DNA of 64,000 nucleotides, taken from positions 13,642,501 to 13,706,500 of the forward strand of contig AP031353.1 of NCBI GenBank assembly GCA_037833965.1, given 5' to 3'. Below, piece by piece: positions 47,994-58,574 of the stretch (its first letter is position 1; each line of letters opens with the position of its first letter). The translations under genes were made by a program, and so were the position numbers. Under the pieces are notes generated by a model, which searched no databases, was not told the origin of the DNA, and saw only the letters and a program-made list of their open reading frames with translations. The stretch comes from Marchantia polymorpha subsp. ruderalis (Eukaryota > Streptophyta > Marchantiopsida > Marchantiales > Marchantiaceae).

Positions 47994-50822
47994 ATGTCGA
48001 CGAGCGATAGTGTGGGAAACCTGAGTGCGAGAGCCACACGGAAACTCCGTCGAGATTCAGAAAAAGCCGTGGAAACAAAACGGCGAACTAAAAAGAAGAC
48101 CCCTGGTGAGGACTTTGCAGAAAGATCGCCATCACCGACTACTGGAAGACAAAGGCGTTCCAGTTCACCTACCGAGAGCATTGAGCTAACAGTTCTATTG
48201 GACATCCCTCCGACGGGAACTCTTCCTGAGTTTGGCCAACCTAGGATCAGTCCGTCGACAGGATCACCGATGGCAGAACATCAAGCCAATCTCCGCCAGG
48301 TGTTTTCCCAACCTACCACCAAACATTCGTATCCAAGATACACGGGAACGGGCGACGACGATGATGCAGATTCATACATAAAGCTCTTCGAGTCTGTCTC
48401 CATCGCCAATCGTGAGACCAGTGATGAAGACAGACTACGAATCTTTCCTAGCCTGCTACGCAGACGAGCGCGTAGCTAGTACAACCATGAGAGCACCGAC
48501 CCCACTGGCATCCGGACCTGGGCTCAGCTCAAGGAAAAGTTTCTGAGGCGGTTCCGCGAACTCGGATATGACAGTCGAGTTCTGACCCGGCTTCGAAATC
48601 TTCGACGCGAGCGGAAGGAGAATCTTCGAGACTACACTGAGAGATTCCAAGACCTCCTAGATCGAATTCCGAAGACAGGCCCGGGAGAACCATACTCGGT
48701 ACAACAGGCAGTGGATTGGTATGTGACAGGGCTCTCAAGAGAAATGGAGACCTTCTGTAGGAGAGGCAAGACTGACACAATCCAAGATGTGATAGCTTCC
48801 GCGGAGACCTTTGAGACGTCAACCCTTGACACTCGAAGACGCGACCGACGGTCGACGAAGAAGAAGTCGCAAGGCGGACGCCGGAAGAGAAGGAACTCGC
48901 CTTCCTCGACAGAAGAATCAAGCTCCTCCGAATCAAGTTCTTCCTCGGAAGAGGAAGAGGACTCGTCATCTTCAGAAGAAGAAAGACGGAAGAAGAAACG
49001 CAGTGCGATCAAGAAGAAGGATCGAGGTAAGGGAATCCCAGTGAAGACTCAAGGGGACATCGCAGCCAAGGTAGACAACCTGGTGAAGAATTTTGCGGAC
49101 CTGAAAGTTCATGTAGTGGGAGGCCAAGACCGACGTAAATCACCTGCGAGACAACGAGCGAATCTCTGCTGTACTACGTGCGGACAGGTGGGACATGCCA
49201 ACACGGAGTGCATGTCCGCGCGACCATCTTACCCAGTGAATGCGGTCGAATGGGCACCACAGTGGGAGAACCCCATGTATTATGCTGAGCCACCTATGTA
49301 TTATGCTGAGCAGGTTGAGGACACCGCCTACTCGGTACAGACAGCTCCAGCTACAACTCCGAACCCACCGGTGCATATACCGCGCTATGTTCCGAGTGAA
49401 ATGGCAGGTACACTCCCACCAAGACGCATGGCACCTCCAGGCAATCACAACCGACCTCGACCACAATTCGATGGTTGCTACAACTGCGGAGACATGGGGC
49501 ATTACGCGCCAAGTTGTCCCCACCCGAGGAAGCCAATGGGGTATGCACCGTTGTGCAGCAATTGCAAGAAGTCCGGACATACAGTAGCCGAATGTGATCA
49601 GCCCCAACTCCCTAGGCCAGCCGTGCGTTTCGTATCGACACCTGGCAAGGAAGAGGTGCAGGTCAACCAGGTAGAACTGAGTCTGGACCCAGCTGAAGAA
49701 AACGAAGTATGGCCAGAGGAAGAAGTAATGTGCGGTCGGGTAGAAACCCGAAGTTCGAAGAGGAGAGGAGAAGGTCACGAGGACACTCGCCGCCTCGAGC
49801 GTAGGGAAGACAGGAGGAAGTCTAAAGAAGTTAGAGAAGGCCAAAGAAGAAGGCCGGGTACACCTCCGGCTGTAAGAAACACCCAGCCGGAGCAGAACTC
49901 AGAAAAGGCGGACAGGTATTCAGAAGAGTTCCGGACTCGAGATTACCTTCCGGACATCAAAGATGAGGTGAGTCACCTCATCAAGGAAGCACTGGGCGCC
50001 GGAATGACATCCGACGACCGGAAGGCGGTTAGGCCCCCTACACCACTTCCGACCGCGAGTACAGGGAAACCTCCGGCTGTGACTTCCAACACTCCCTACG
50101 ACATAGTGGAAGACATAGGGAGTCAGAGGGCAAATATTTCCTTCCACCAGTTGTTGGAAGACAATAAAACGTACAGAAGGATGCTGATGCTTTCGTTGCG
50201 CCGACCACGCAAGCCCCGAAAAGAGAAACTTCCGGCTGTGTACAGAGTGGAAGGAGGAGACCTGGGACCTCCAGAGATCGAGGTAGAGATCGGAGGCTGC
50301 GTCATACAGAAGGTACCAGTGGACTCCGGCTCGGGCGTGAATATCATGACCGAGGAGACAGCGAACTCCTTGGGGTTCCAGACCTTCGAGCCTACATCCC
50401 GAGTATTGCGACTGGCCGATCAAACACGCAGAATGCCACTAGGAATGTTGAGCAATGTGAGAACCAACATTGGAGGAGTGGACTTTCAACTGTCCTACAT
50501 AATACTGCAACCTCTGATGAAGAAAGGTTATGATGTGCTGCTTGGCAGACCGTGGCTATACGATGCCAAAGCAAGGTGTGACTGGAGTAGGAAGAGATTA
50601 CAGTTCCGTAGCCCTGCGGACCCTCCGACTGTCATTACCGTACCATGGACCAAGGTACCCCATGAGGGCGAAACACCTTCCACCACCTCCGGTTACACAA
50701 CCGGAGGGGAGACCAGCTCATCATGCACTTCAGAGACCGAAACGTCGGAGGAATTTGTGGGCTACGTCACTTGCTGCTCCATTGAGGAGGAAGGAGACGA
50801 GGTGTATCCGGATTACGAATAG
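47994..50822 (+). CDS. gag-pro: Gypsy gag-protease ORF with one internal TAG
   Basis: ATG at 47994; the frame runs 942 codons to TAG at 50820-50822, with one in-frame TAG at 48477-48479 (codon 162). The order is a basic N-terminus, a gag capsid-like region (residues ~110-280), an acidic/Ser stretch, and three CCHC zinc knuckles at 49170-49211, 49476-49517 and 49554-49595 (CTTCGQVGHANTEC, CYNCGDMGHYAPSC, CSNCKKSGHTVAEC). A retropepsin-type protease follows, with active site VDSGSG (Asp codon at 50322) and the closing YDVLLGRPWL. The internal TAG falls in RRRARS-stop-YN, where gypsy gags usually have Trp, so it is probably a TGG-to-TAG mutation. The capsid packages the RNA and the protease matures the polyprotein. 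Confidence 0.9.
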
Positions 50823-50828
50823 CAACTA
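50820..50828 (+). promoter_or_regulatory. Candidate stop-codon readthrough site between protease and RT
   Basis: TAG CAA CTA. The frame upstream and downstream is the same and is open for 946 codons beyond the stop. The context UAG-CAR-YYA is the one established for readthrough in tobamoviruses. Whether ribosomes read through here is inferred, not shown. Confidence 0.55.
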
Positions 50829-53663
50829 GCAGCCGGACTGGGCAGAAGCGAGATCAGTCACACAGAGGGGATTGTTGACCCGAGTGATTGCTGCGAACTG
50901 CAACTCAGTCCAGGTAAAGGCTTGAAGGTGTCAAGCCAGGTACAAGGAGAAGAGTTGAACAGGGTACAGGCGTTTCTTCGCCAGTATGAGGATGTCTTCG
51001 CATGGAAGATTGAAGACATGAAAGGCATACCTGCAAGGTATGGAGAGCACAGAATCGACTTGTTGGACGAGGCAGTTCCGGTTCGCCAACGCCAATACAG
51101 GCTCAACCCAAAATATTCATTATTGGTGAAGGACGAAATCGATAAGTACCTAAGCGCAGGAATCATCTACCCGGTACTCAGTAGCGAGTGGGTGTCGCCT
51201 ATTGTGATCGTGCCCAAGAAACTGACGGGTAAGATCCGGGTGTGCCAGGACTTCCGAAAGCTAAACGCAGCAACGAGGAAGGACCATCACCCTCTTCCTT
51301 TCACGGACTCTATTTTGGACCATGTCGCAGGGCATGAATGCTACAGTTTCCTAGACGGATTCTCCGGCTACAACCAGGTGTCCATCAGGGAACAGGACAA
51401 GGACAAAACAACCTTCACGACCGACTGGGGAACCTATGCTTATCACAAGATGCCGTTCGGTCTGTGCAACGCGCCAGCGACGTTCCAGCGGATGATGACA
51501 AACATCTTCCAAGAGCACCTGAGGAAGTTCCTAGAAATTTTCATCGACGACTTTTGCGTCTTCGGTAAGAGGTCGGAGCACCTTGACCATCTTCGGCAAA
51601 CGTTCGACAGATGTAGGGAGAGCAGCTTGTCCTTACACCCTGAGAAATGTTTTTTCTTCATGACCAGCGGAATCCTGCTAGGGCACCGAGTTTCGTCCGA
51701 TGGCATTGCAGTGGATGTAGAGAAGGTGAAGATTATTCTCGAACTGCAGCCGCCAACGAATCTGCGTGAGTTGAGGGCCTTCCTTGGCCATGTAGGTTAT
51801 TACAGAAGGTTCATAAATATGTACGCCATCTTGGCAGCCGCTCTGACGAAGCTGCTTAAGAAGGATGAACCCTATGTGTGGGGCAAAGAGCAACAGCTGG
51901 CCTTTGAAACGCTCAAAGCCAAACTGACGATTGCTCCGGTTCTGAGAAGTCCGGATTGGAACAGACCTTTCCATGTCTATGTAGACACGTCGGCATTTGC
52001 AATCGGGGTGGTTCTCAGCCAGAAGGACGACAACAAGAAAGACTACCCGATTTACTTCGCGAGTCGTCAGTTGTCAGCAGCAGAGAAGAAGTACACGACA
52101 ACTGAGAGGGAGGCGTTGGGAATGGTGTACTCCTGTAAGAAGTTCCGACATTATTTGATCTGCTACGAGTTCGTGTTTCATGTAGATCATTACGCCTTAC
52201 AGCACCTGGGGAAGAAGGCGGATCTGTCCGGACGAATTGCCAAGTGGGTACTACTGCTGCAGGAATTCACCTACACTGTACAGACACGGAAAGGCGTTCA
52301 CCATGAGAACGCGGACTACCTCTCCCGACTATGGACCGAACCCATAGAAGAGGAAGTAGTGGATGATTTTCCCGACGAACAACTTTTTCAGTTGTCCGCC
52401 AGCCATGAGTCCAGGTACGCGGACTTATACAGGTTTCTGCTCACACTCCAATGTCCGGAAGGATTGGATGCGGAGCAGCGCACAGTCTTCGTTCATAAAG
52501 CGGGGCCTTACCAGCTTCAACAGGGGGTCTTGTTCAAGAAAATGGCAGACGAGAGGCTGTGCAGATGTCTAGAGGAGTCTGAAGTCCCGCGAGTTGTCAA
52601 AGCCATGCACACAGAAGACGCTGGTGGTCACTACGCCACCAGAAATACAGTGACCAAAATTGTGAATGCAGGATACTGGTGGCCGACGATGTTCAAAGAT
52701 GTACACGACTACGTTCGCAAATGCGACAGCTGCCAGAGGACGGGAAGGCCGACTCCGACCACGAGATGGCCTCTTACACCAATCATGCCATTGGCACCAT
52801 TTGAAAAATGGGGGATCGACTTCGTGGGACCAATACAACCTGTCACTAAAGGCACGCGCAGGCGCTACATATTGGTAGCAACAGACTATGCGACCAAGAT
52901 GGTGGAGGCAGAGGCCACAAGGCACGACGACGCAGCCGCAGTGGCACGGTTCCTATTCGAATCAATCATCACACGCTACGGGTGCCCCCTAGAAATAGTC
53001 AGTGACAGGGGAACGCACTTTCTGAATCAGGTGATAGAGAGTTTGACGCGGCACTTTCAGATTAAGCATCGGAAGACTACTCCATACAACCCCAAGGCAA
53101 ATGGTCTGACAGAGAAGTCCAATGGATTACTCTGTAAGATACTCCTCAAAGTGACTGTAAATCATGCTCATGACTGGGACACCAAGCTACCGGCCGCCTT
53201 ATGGGCATATAGAACGGCAGAAAAGGTCACCACCAGGCAAACACCTTACTTTCTAGTTTATGGGCAGCATCCGATTTTACCCATCGAATTCGAGATACCT
53301 ACCAAGAGGACCTTAGATCAGAGAAGGCTGGACGCGGAAGAAAGCCAGGCATATCGACTGCAAGAGGTAATGGCACTGGAGGAAAGACGTCAAGAGGCCG
53401 AAGATCGGACAAAGCAATTACAACTCAGGCGGAAGGAGAAGTACGATCGAAGGCTCAAACCAGTACTGCTGGAGAAGGGCGACTTGGCTCTGCTATACGA
53501 TAGCAGACATGCTAGATTTCCAGGCAAGCTCCACTTGAGGTGGATGGAACCTTACAAGGTGATAGAGGTTTTTCCAAATGGATCCATCCAACTCGCAGAA
53601 CTGACGGGAGAATGGTTAGGCACCCGCGTGAACGGATGGCGTCTGAAGAAATACCACGTGTAA
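50823..53663 (+). CDS. pol: Gypsy pol: reverse transcriptase, RNase H, integrase
   Basis: Continues the gag-protease frame after TAG; residues below count from 50922. RT (about 60-240): GKIRVCQDFRKLN, FLDGFSGYNQV, MPFGLCNAPATF and catalytic FIDDF (207-211) in place of YVDD, a common gypsy variant. RNase H (about 345-450): VDTSAFAIG (Asp 355), TTEREAL and VDHYAL. Integrase: HHCC zinc finger from H563 to CDSC, then the DDE triad D633 (GIDFVGP), D695 (SDRGTHF) and E731 (LTEKSN), giving the D-D-35-E spacing. It ends with a GPY/F-like RWMEPYKV and NGWRLKKYHV, without a chromodomain. No stops or frameshifts, all catalytic residues present. It would be made as a fusion through readthrough of the TAG at 50820, as no strong independent start is obvious. 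Confidence 0.93.
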   Translation, partial: QLAAGLGRSEISHTEGIVDPSDCCELQLSPGKGLKVSSQVQGEELNRVQAFLRQYEDVFAWKIEDMKGIPARYGEHRIDLLDEAVPVRQRQYRLNPKYSLLVKDEIDKYLSAGIIYPVLSSEWVSPIVIVPKKLTGKIRVCQDFRKLNAATRKDHHPLPFTDSILDHVAGHECYSFLDGFSGYNQVSIREQDKDKTTFTTDWGTYAYHKMPFGLCNAPATFQRMMTNIFQEHLRKFLEIFIDDFCVFGKRSEHLDHLRQTFDRCRESSLSLHPEKCFFFMTSGILLGHRVSSDGIAVDVEKVKIILELQPPTNLRELRAFLGHVGYYRRFINMYAILAAALTKLLKKDEPYVWGKEQQLAFETLKAKLTIAPVLRSPDWNRPFHVYVDTSAFAIGVVLSQKDDNKKDYPIYFASRQLSAAEKKYTTTEREALGMVYSCKKFRHYLICYEFVFHVDHYALQHLGKKADLSGRIAKWVLLLQEFTYTVQTRKGVHHENADYLSRLWTEPIEEEVVDDFPDEQLFQLSASHESRYADLYRFLLTLQCPEGLDAEQRTVFVHKAGPYQLQQGVLFKKMADERLCRCLEESEVPRVVKAMHTEDAGGHYATRNTVTKIVNAGYWWPTMFKDVHDYVRKCDSCQRTGRPTPTTRWPLTPIMPLAPFEKWGIDFVGPIQPVTKGTRRRYILVATDYATKMVEAEATRHDDAAAVARFLFESIITRYGCPLEIVSDRGTHFLNQVIESLTRHFQIKHRKTTPYNPKANGLTEKSNGLLCKILLKVTVNHAHDWDTKLPAALWAYRTAEKVTTRQTPYFLVYGQHPILPIEFEIPTKRTLDQRRLDAEESQAYRLQEVMALEERRQEAEDRTKQLQLRRKEKYDRRLKPVLLEKGDLALLYDSRHARFPGKLHLRWMEPYKVIEVFPNGSIQLAELTGEWLGTRVNGWRLKKYHV

Positions 53664-53687
53664 ATGTTCGCGTGGGCGCTCACAATT

Positions 53688-53700
53688 GAGGAGGGGGGCA
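53688..53700 (+). other. Gypsy polypurine tract
   Basis: GAGGAGGGGGGCA immediately before the 3' LTR; the plus-strand primer for reverse transcription. Confidence 0.8.
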
Positions 53701-56700
53701 TGTGGTAACACACTTTTTGTTTTTTTTGCAGAATTTAAACAATTTTAGAAAACTAGTACCAAAGCAGTGTTTGTAGCTAGAGAAGGGTACGCTAAATAGA
53801 GTGGATTGATGAGATCGTCACGAGGGCACAAAGAGTCACGTAGTCGGATGTACCAACGCCAACGTCTTCGGCGCCTTCGGCAAAAGCTCCTTTTTGAGGT
53901 GTCTCTACTCACGCGCCTCTAGCGTATAAGGAAACTACGCTTCCGGCGCAGACACCTCAGGAGGAGGTTTTGCTAAAGACGTCAGGAGAAGGGCCCGGAC
54001 CTCTAAAGGCATCCGACCATGAGTGCGCCTTCGACGAAGCGCCGCTAGCGCGGAAAGGGAAAACCTTCATAACAATCGGGATACACGGTAGATCCAGTTG
54101 GTTGCAGTTGCGTTAGAAAGAACTCGGGACGCTCGTTCTAACGAGTCCAAGAGCGTCGGAGATGGATCAGGAATGGAGAAGTTATGAGCGTCGGAAAACT
54201 CGTAGCCGGACATGCGCCGTTCGCGCTAGGGTTCACAGCCGGAAAGGATTCCCGTACGCCCTCGGCGATGCGCCTTCGGCGGAATCACGCGCTCATAGGA
54301 GGAAACCAACTCAGAGTCGGAAGCGCCTTTGACGGCTGTTCATGGAAGGAAAGCGCCGGTCGGATGTACGCCTCCGACGTGGCGCTGACGGCCGGATGCG
54401 CTGGCATGAGTTGCGCTGGCGGATATGCGCCGGCAGCAACGGACGAGGCATAAAGGACAAAATAGGCGGTACGACTGCGCGCCGGCGTAATTCGATCCGA
54501 CTGGATGTGCGCCTCCAGCAAGGCGCCGACGGAAAATGAACGCACCAGCGGCGACACGCCTCCGGAGAAGGGCGGGTTAGGAAAAGACAACAGGGCCGAC
54601 GTATACCCTGCAGCGGACTCGAGTCTGGAAGGTGGCGGCGGCGGGAGAATTCAACGTTTAAGCATGCGAATGCGCGCAATGCGGAGACGTGAATTCACGC
54701 ATGCAAAGGGCGAACCGTTAAGCCGTATAGCCGGCTGCGTACGTTGCAACCAGTAAGAACGTTGGACGTTCTTGAAATCGGAGAAGAAAAGACTGCACTC
54801 CAGTCTCATTCTCTCATTCTTGGCTTTGCGATTTCCAGTTCCAAGATTACGCGCAAGGGCGGAGCGACCTGCAGTGAGAGTAGAGAGTGCGGAGACGAGT
54901 TGCGCAAGGATCTTGGCGGACCTTGAAAGAATTGGGAGTAGCGATCTTGAACGAGCGCAGAGAGAGTGAGCAGTCAGTGCTTGAGTGGCCGACGCGCAGT
55001 CGCGAGTGTGAGAGAGCGAGCGAAAGGGAGAACGTTTGTGTGTGCAGGCAACGCAATGTCGAAGGTTCCCCAGCTGCGAGTGTCTCCACTCAGGGTGCCG
55101 CAGATCGGTCTACGCGCATTTCAAGATGTGCTGTTGAGGCTGAAGCTCGATTTTCTCCTATGGGGGTGGAATTGGACATGTCCTGAGATGGTGCGCGAGT
55201 ATCTGCAAGAGAGACACAAGCCTTCTCGCGGATTTCGCCCACACCCAGAGAGATGGGACATTTGCAATTGGGCGCAGGTGTTGGGCAGGTGTGCCGGCGA
55301 GGAAGGGGATCTCCTCTTCGAGGCCGACAGCGTGAAGGTGTCCCAGGAGGAAGAAGTCTCTTACAATGAGCTCTTCAAGGTGGCTAGACATCCCAAGAAC
55401 GGTTTCCGGACACGGGATTACAAGGATCGATTGCGGAGAAATGTCGCGACGGCATTGCTGCAGATATTGCAGCCGACCAAGACTGCTTACATGCATGGTT
55501 GGCAAGTAGAGTTTGTGGAGCTAGTGTTGTCAGGGGCTCCGGTGCATTGGGCACGGCTCCTGTGGAAGGTGACGCGCCAACATGCGCAAGAAGAGAGGGG
55601 AGGAACCCTCAATCATCTATCGCCTTACTTAATCGTGTTTTACCGGGCGATGGGATGTTTGACGAATGCTGAGAAAACTCGGTTTCCGCAGCTGACCCGG
55701 ACTTATCCAGGTAGATATTCGAGGGAGGCCGAAGTAGACACGGATCCGGACGAGGAACCTGCCAGTACGCCTCCGGCTCCGGCTCCAGCAAGAGCAGCAG
55801 AAGAACGTCGAAGTGAGCGCATTCCGCGAAAGCGGAAGTGGGATGAGAGACCTGAGGACAGGCAGCCGGAAGTACCAGCTGCGCCGACTCGTGGTCGGCC
55901 CACCCCCGAGCCTCACAGTCGACCAAAACAGAGGGCACGCAAAATGCCAACTGTTACTGAGGAGACCAGGCGAACTCCGACCCGGCGGAATCTCACACAG
56001 GAAGAGATAATCGCTCAGATCCTAGGGAAGACGGCAGAAACCTCTGCACAGAAGGCACCACGGCCTTCGGGAGGAGATGGACGGACTGACAGCCGGCCGG
56101 CTGCGAGTCGGATGACTGAAGGTCGACAAGCGGAAGGAAGGCCAACTGAACGGCGCGTTAACCGGACAGCAGGCCGGAAGCAGAAGAGAGTTTGGCTGAC
56201 GAGCCAACAATCCTCAGAGGGTCGTCTTCGGCGGAAGGCACTTCTGGAAGAACGCCACCAACAAGCAGGCCAAGTGGAGTCAAGACGCGCAGGGTGTATC
56301 CGACTCCCAATCGGACAACTGCTGGTCGGCCGACTGCGAGTCGGACAACAGAGAGTCAGTCGGATTCGCCGACTGTGAGACGGATGGGGCCAACGACGAG
56401 TGTGCGGACGCCTTCGGCGGACGCACCTTCAGCAAGGACACCTTCCGCGCAGATTGCGCCGGAAGGACAGGCAGCAGAAGCGGGCGGATCAAGAGTGACA
56501 AAAGTCACTGCAGCGTCGACCCCTTCACAAACCGAAGATCAAGCCGGAACAGGGGCTCAAGCAGTGGGATCTCCCACTGCCCTGGATATTTTAGCAGGCA
56601 GTGGAGCAGCAGTCGCAGCGGAAGCTGCTGCGCGCCACAGTTCCAGGGAGTCGCCAAGGGATTCGGTGGCGACTGAAATCCTCGAGACTGAGGATGAGAC

Positions 56701-58569
56701 GAGCTCGGAAGAGCAAGAAGAGGATTCGGTGCAGAAAACGCCAACAGGGGTGCTGTGCGAACAGATAGTTCCACTCCTGCGATATCTGGATCGCAAGACA
56801 TCCAAATACGCAAGTGCCTTAAAACCGCAGTCTTATGTGGAGACAATCAGGCGAAGGACGAGGAGCAAGGTGGCAAGGTGGGCCTCTAGGTGCCAAGTAT
56901 ATGTGGATAGGAACACCGCCCTCCGACAACACCTGGCGGTCACCCAGAAGCTATACCAAGCCTTGCAGCAGCAGAAGGAGGATGCGGCGACGAAGAGTCA
57001 GGCGGATGCCGAACTAATACGGGCAAAGATCGAGTCGGAATTGCAGGAGGAGCGGAGACAGAACAAAGTCCTAGCAACCGAGCTTGCGCGCCAGACGCGC
57101 GCCTTAGAAGAAAGTCAAAGAGCCCGCAAGGAGGATGAGGAGTTGTTGCGCAACTTGCAAACCGACTGCTCGGATTTGAGGGCACAACGTGCGGAATTAG
57201 AAATGCAGCTGGCAGAGGTGGAGAGCAGCTGCAGGGCGCGAGGAGAGTTGGCGGCACGGGTGACTCGTTGTCTAAAAGGATACACCCATTGGGAGGTGGT
57301 AGCTCAAGAGAGGATCACCCTCAGGGAGTTCGAGCTTCGGGCGGCGGCCTTGACGGAAGGTGACAGTCGGAGTCGGCGGCGAGTGGCAAGAAAATTAGAA
57401 ACCTTCTTGTCGGGTGCGCGCGACACTATGGCGCACTTGCAGTCGGAAGTCACTGCAGCGCTCCGACGCCTGGGGTTACGCAGCCGGTCGGAAGACTGGC
57501 AAGGTAGAGACAGTAAGCGGAGCAGTCCGGCGCGCAGGAGGCGCAGCACCGGATCTGCTGAGTGCAGTAGAGTAGTTTGGTTTCGCGCAGATGCTGCGAG
57601 TGGTAGATAGGATAGTGTAGTGCTAGTTAGGATCTTTTGAGAGTATAAAGTAGATCAAGGCGTTTTGCCTTGGGACTCTTCCAGTTTCGGAAGTGCAGAT
57701 CAGGAACTCACTTTCTTGGCGTGTTTGTGCATTTTGGTCCTGGCACCACGTAGAGAAGCTGCAGCATAGCGAAGTTACCGTATGTTGTAGTTGAAGGCCT
57801 TCGGCTGAATGTTCAGAGCTAGCACCCGGTTAGAGACTTGAGTAGTGCGGATCTGCACCTGCGGGTGATTTCTGATGCTCAGAGCCGGCTGCGAGTTAGA
57901 TACTTGAACAGTTCCCCCTTACTCCTTCGAGTGACATATCCTGATTGTACTCCTACGGGAAGTTTCCCCTGAATGCCAATGTGAAGTTTCATTACTTCGT
58001 GTAAACCTTGGTTTGTAATTCAGGTTGTGTGTGTGTTACTGGATCGTGTTTTCAGTAAGTTCTCAGTCGGGTCTGCACTCCCTGCGTTTTGTGTGATAGT
58101 CGAGGGTGACGTCCACGGCGTACGTAGAGGCTTCGTTCCGAAGTGAGAAGTCCAGTCCGGGTACCCCCGCTAGTTCCTGGCGGAAGGGCAGTAAAAGCCG
58201 GAGTGGGAGGCACTTCCTGCAGAACCTCTGAGTGAACTTACGAGACACTTTCCTCCTGAAATCCGAAGCGGAGGTCCTGACCGACCTCCGAGTTGTGCTT
58301 TTTGCCAGTTTCAGGTGTGTGTGTTTGTGTGTGTTGAGTGACCAAGCTGTACCGTGCATCCTCCGAGCATCCTCCGAGTTGAGATCCTCCTCCGAGTCGA
58401 GCCTCCGAGTCGAGCACTGCAGTATTTCTGGGAGTGACAGTCGCCTAGAATTCAAACTCTACAAAAGTCTGTTAAACGTGACACTTTTACTCTGTGTGTT
58501 GCCTCTGTCCCTGTGGGTTCGATCTTTTTACCACCATACTGCAGTTTTAGCCTTTGGTGGGTTATTACA
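53701..58569 (+). repeat. Gypsy 3' LTR (4869 bp)
   Basis: Same ends and content as the 5' LTR at an offset of 10660, then 10659 after the one-base deletion at about 56159/56160. The only other differences found are six substitutions. It contains the broken copy of the LTR gene and a second copy of the TATA box at 57644, which could drive read-out transcription into the flanking copia DNA. Confidence 0.95.
55056..57610 (+). pseudogene. LTR-encoded accessory gene, frameshifted 3' copy
   Basis: Identical to the 5' copy until base 56159, where one G of GCGCGTTGAACC is missing. Translation then runs into an Arg/Gln-rich frame and stops at 56378. The original frame resumes as an open frame ending at the TAG at 57608-57610. 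Five substitutions also fall within the gene; one changes Leu to Pro and one Ser to Asn. The loss happened after insertion or in the parent's U3. The 3' copy is the one that would be carried in the genomic RNA. Confidence 0.9.
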
Positions 58570-58574
58570 CTGAT

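Larger units (their letters stand above)
43041..58569 (+). mobile_element. Ty3/gypsy (Athila-like) LTR retrotransposon with giant gene-bearing LTRs
   Basis: 15,529 bp, starting TGTGGTAACA and ending GGTTATTACA, flanked by the exact 5-bp duplication CTGAT (43036-43040 and 58570-58574). Order: 4870-bp LTR, primer-binding site, gag, protease, RT, RNase H, integrase, polypurine tract, 4869-bp LTR. RT motifs such as LNAATRKDHHPLPF and MPFGLCNAPATFQRMM match the Athila lineage of plant gypsy elements, and there is no chromodomain at the integrase end. It sits in the copia element in the same orientation and splits it after the protease. The near-identical LTRs show a recent insertion. Each LTR carries an extra long gene. 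Confidence 0.95.

Noticed and set aside
47573..48010. 145-codon ORF spanning the 5' LTR end and leader
   Set aside because: It crosses the LTR boundary and primer-binding site and its 3' LTR counterpart differs only because flanking DNA differs; no protein-like features.
48811..49044. Alternative ORFs overlapping the gypsy gag, pol and LTR genes on both strands
   Set aside because: They are shadows of the G+C-rich, purine-biased coding frames and contain no domain.
43041..58569. Assembly artefact as the source of the two near-identical 4.87-kb blocks
   Set aside because: Exact 5-bp target duplication, primer-binding site, polypurine tract and a full internal region between them, plus real differences, show that they are genuine LTRs.
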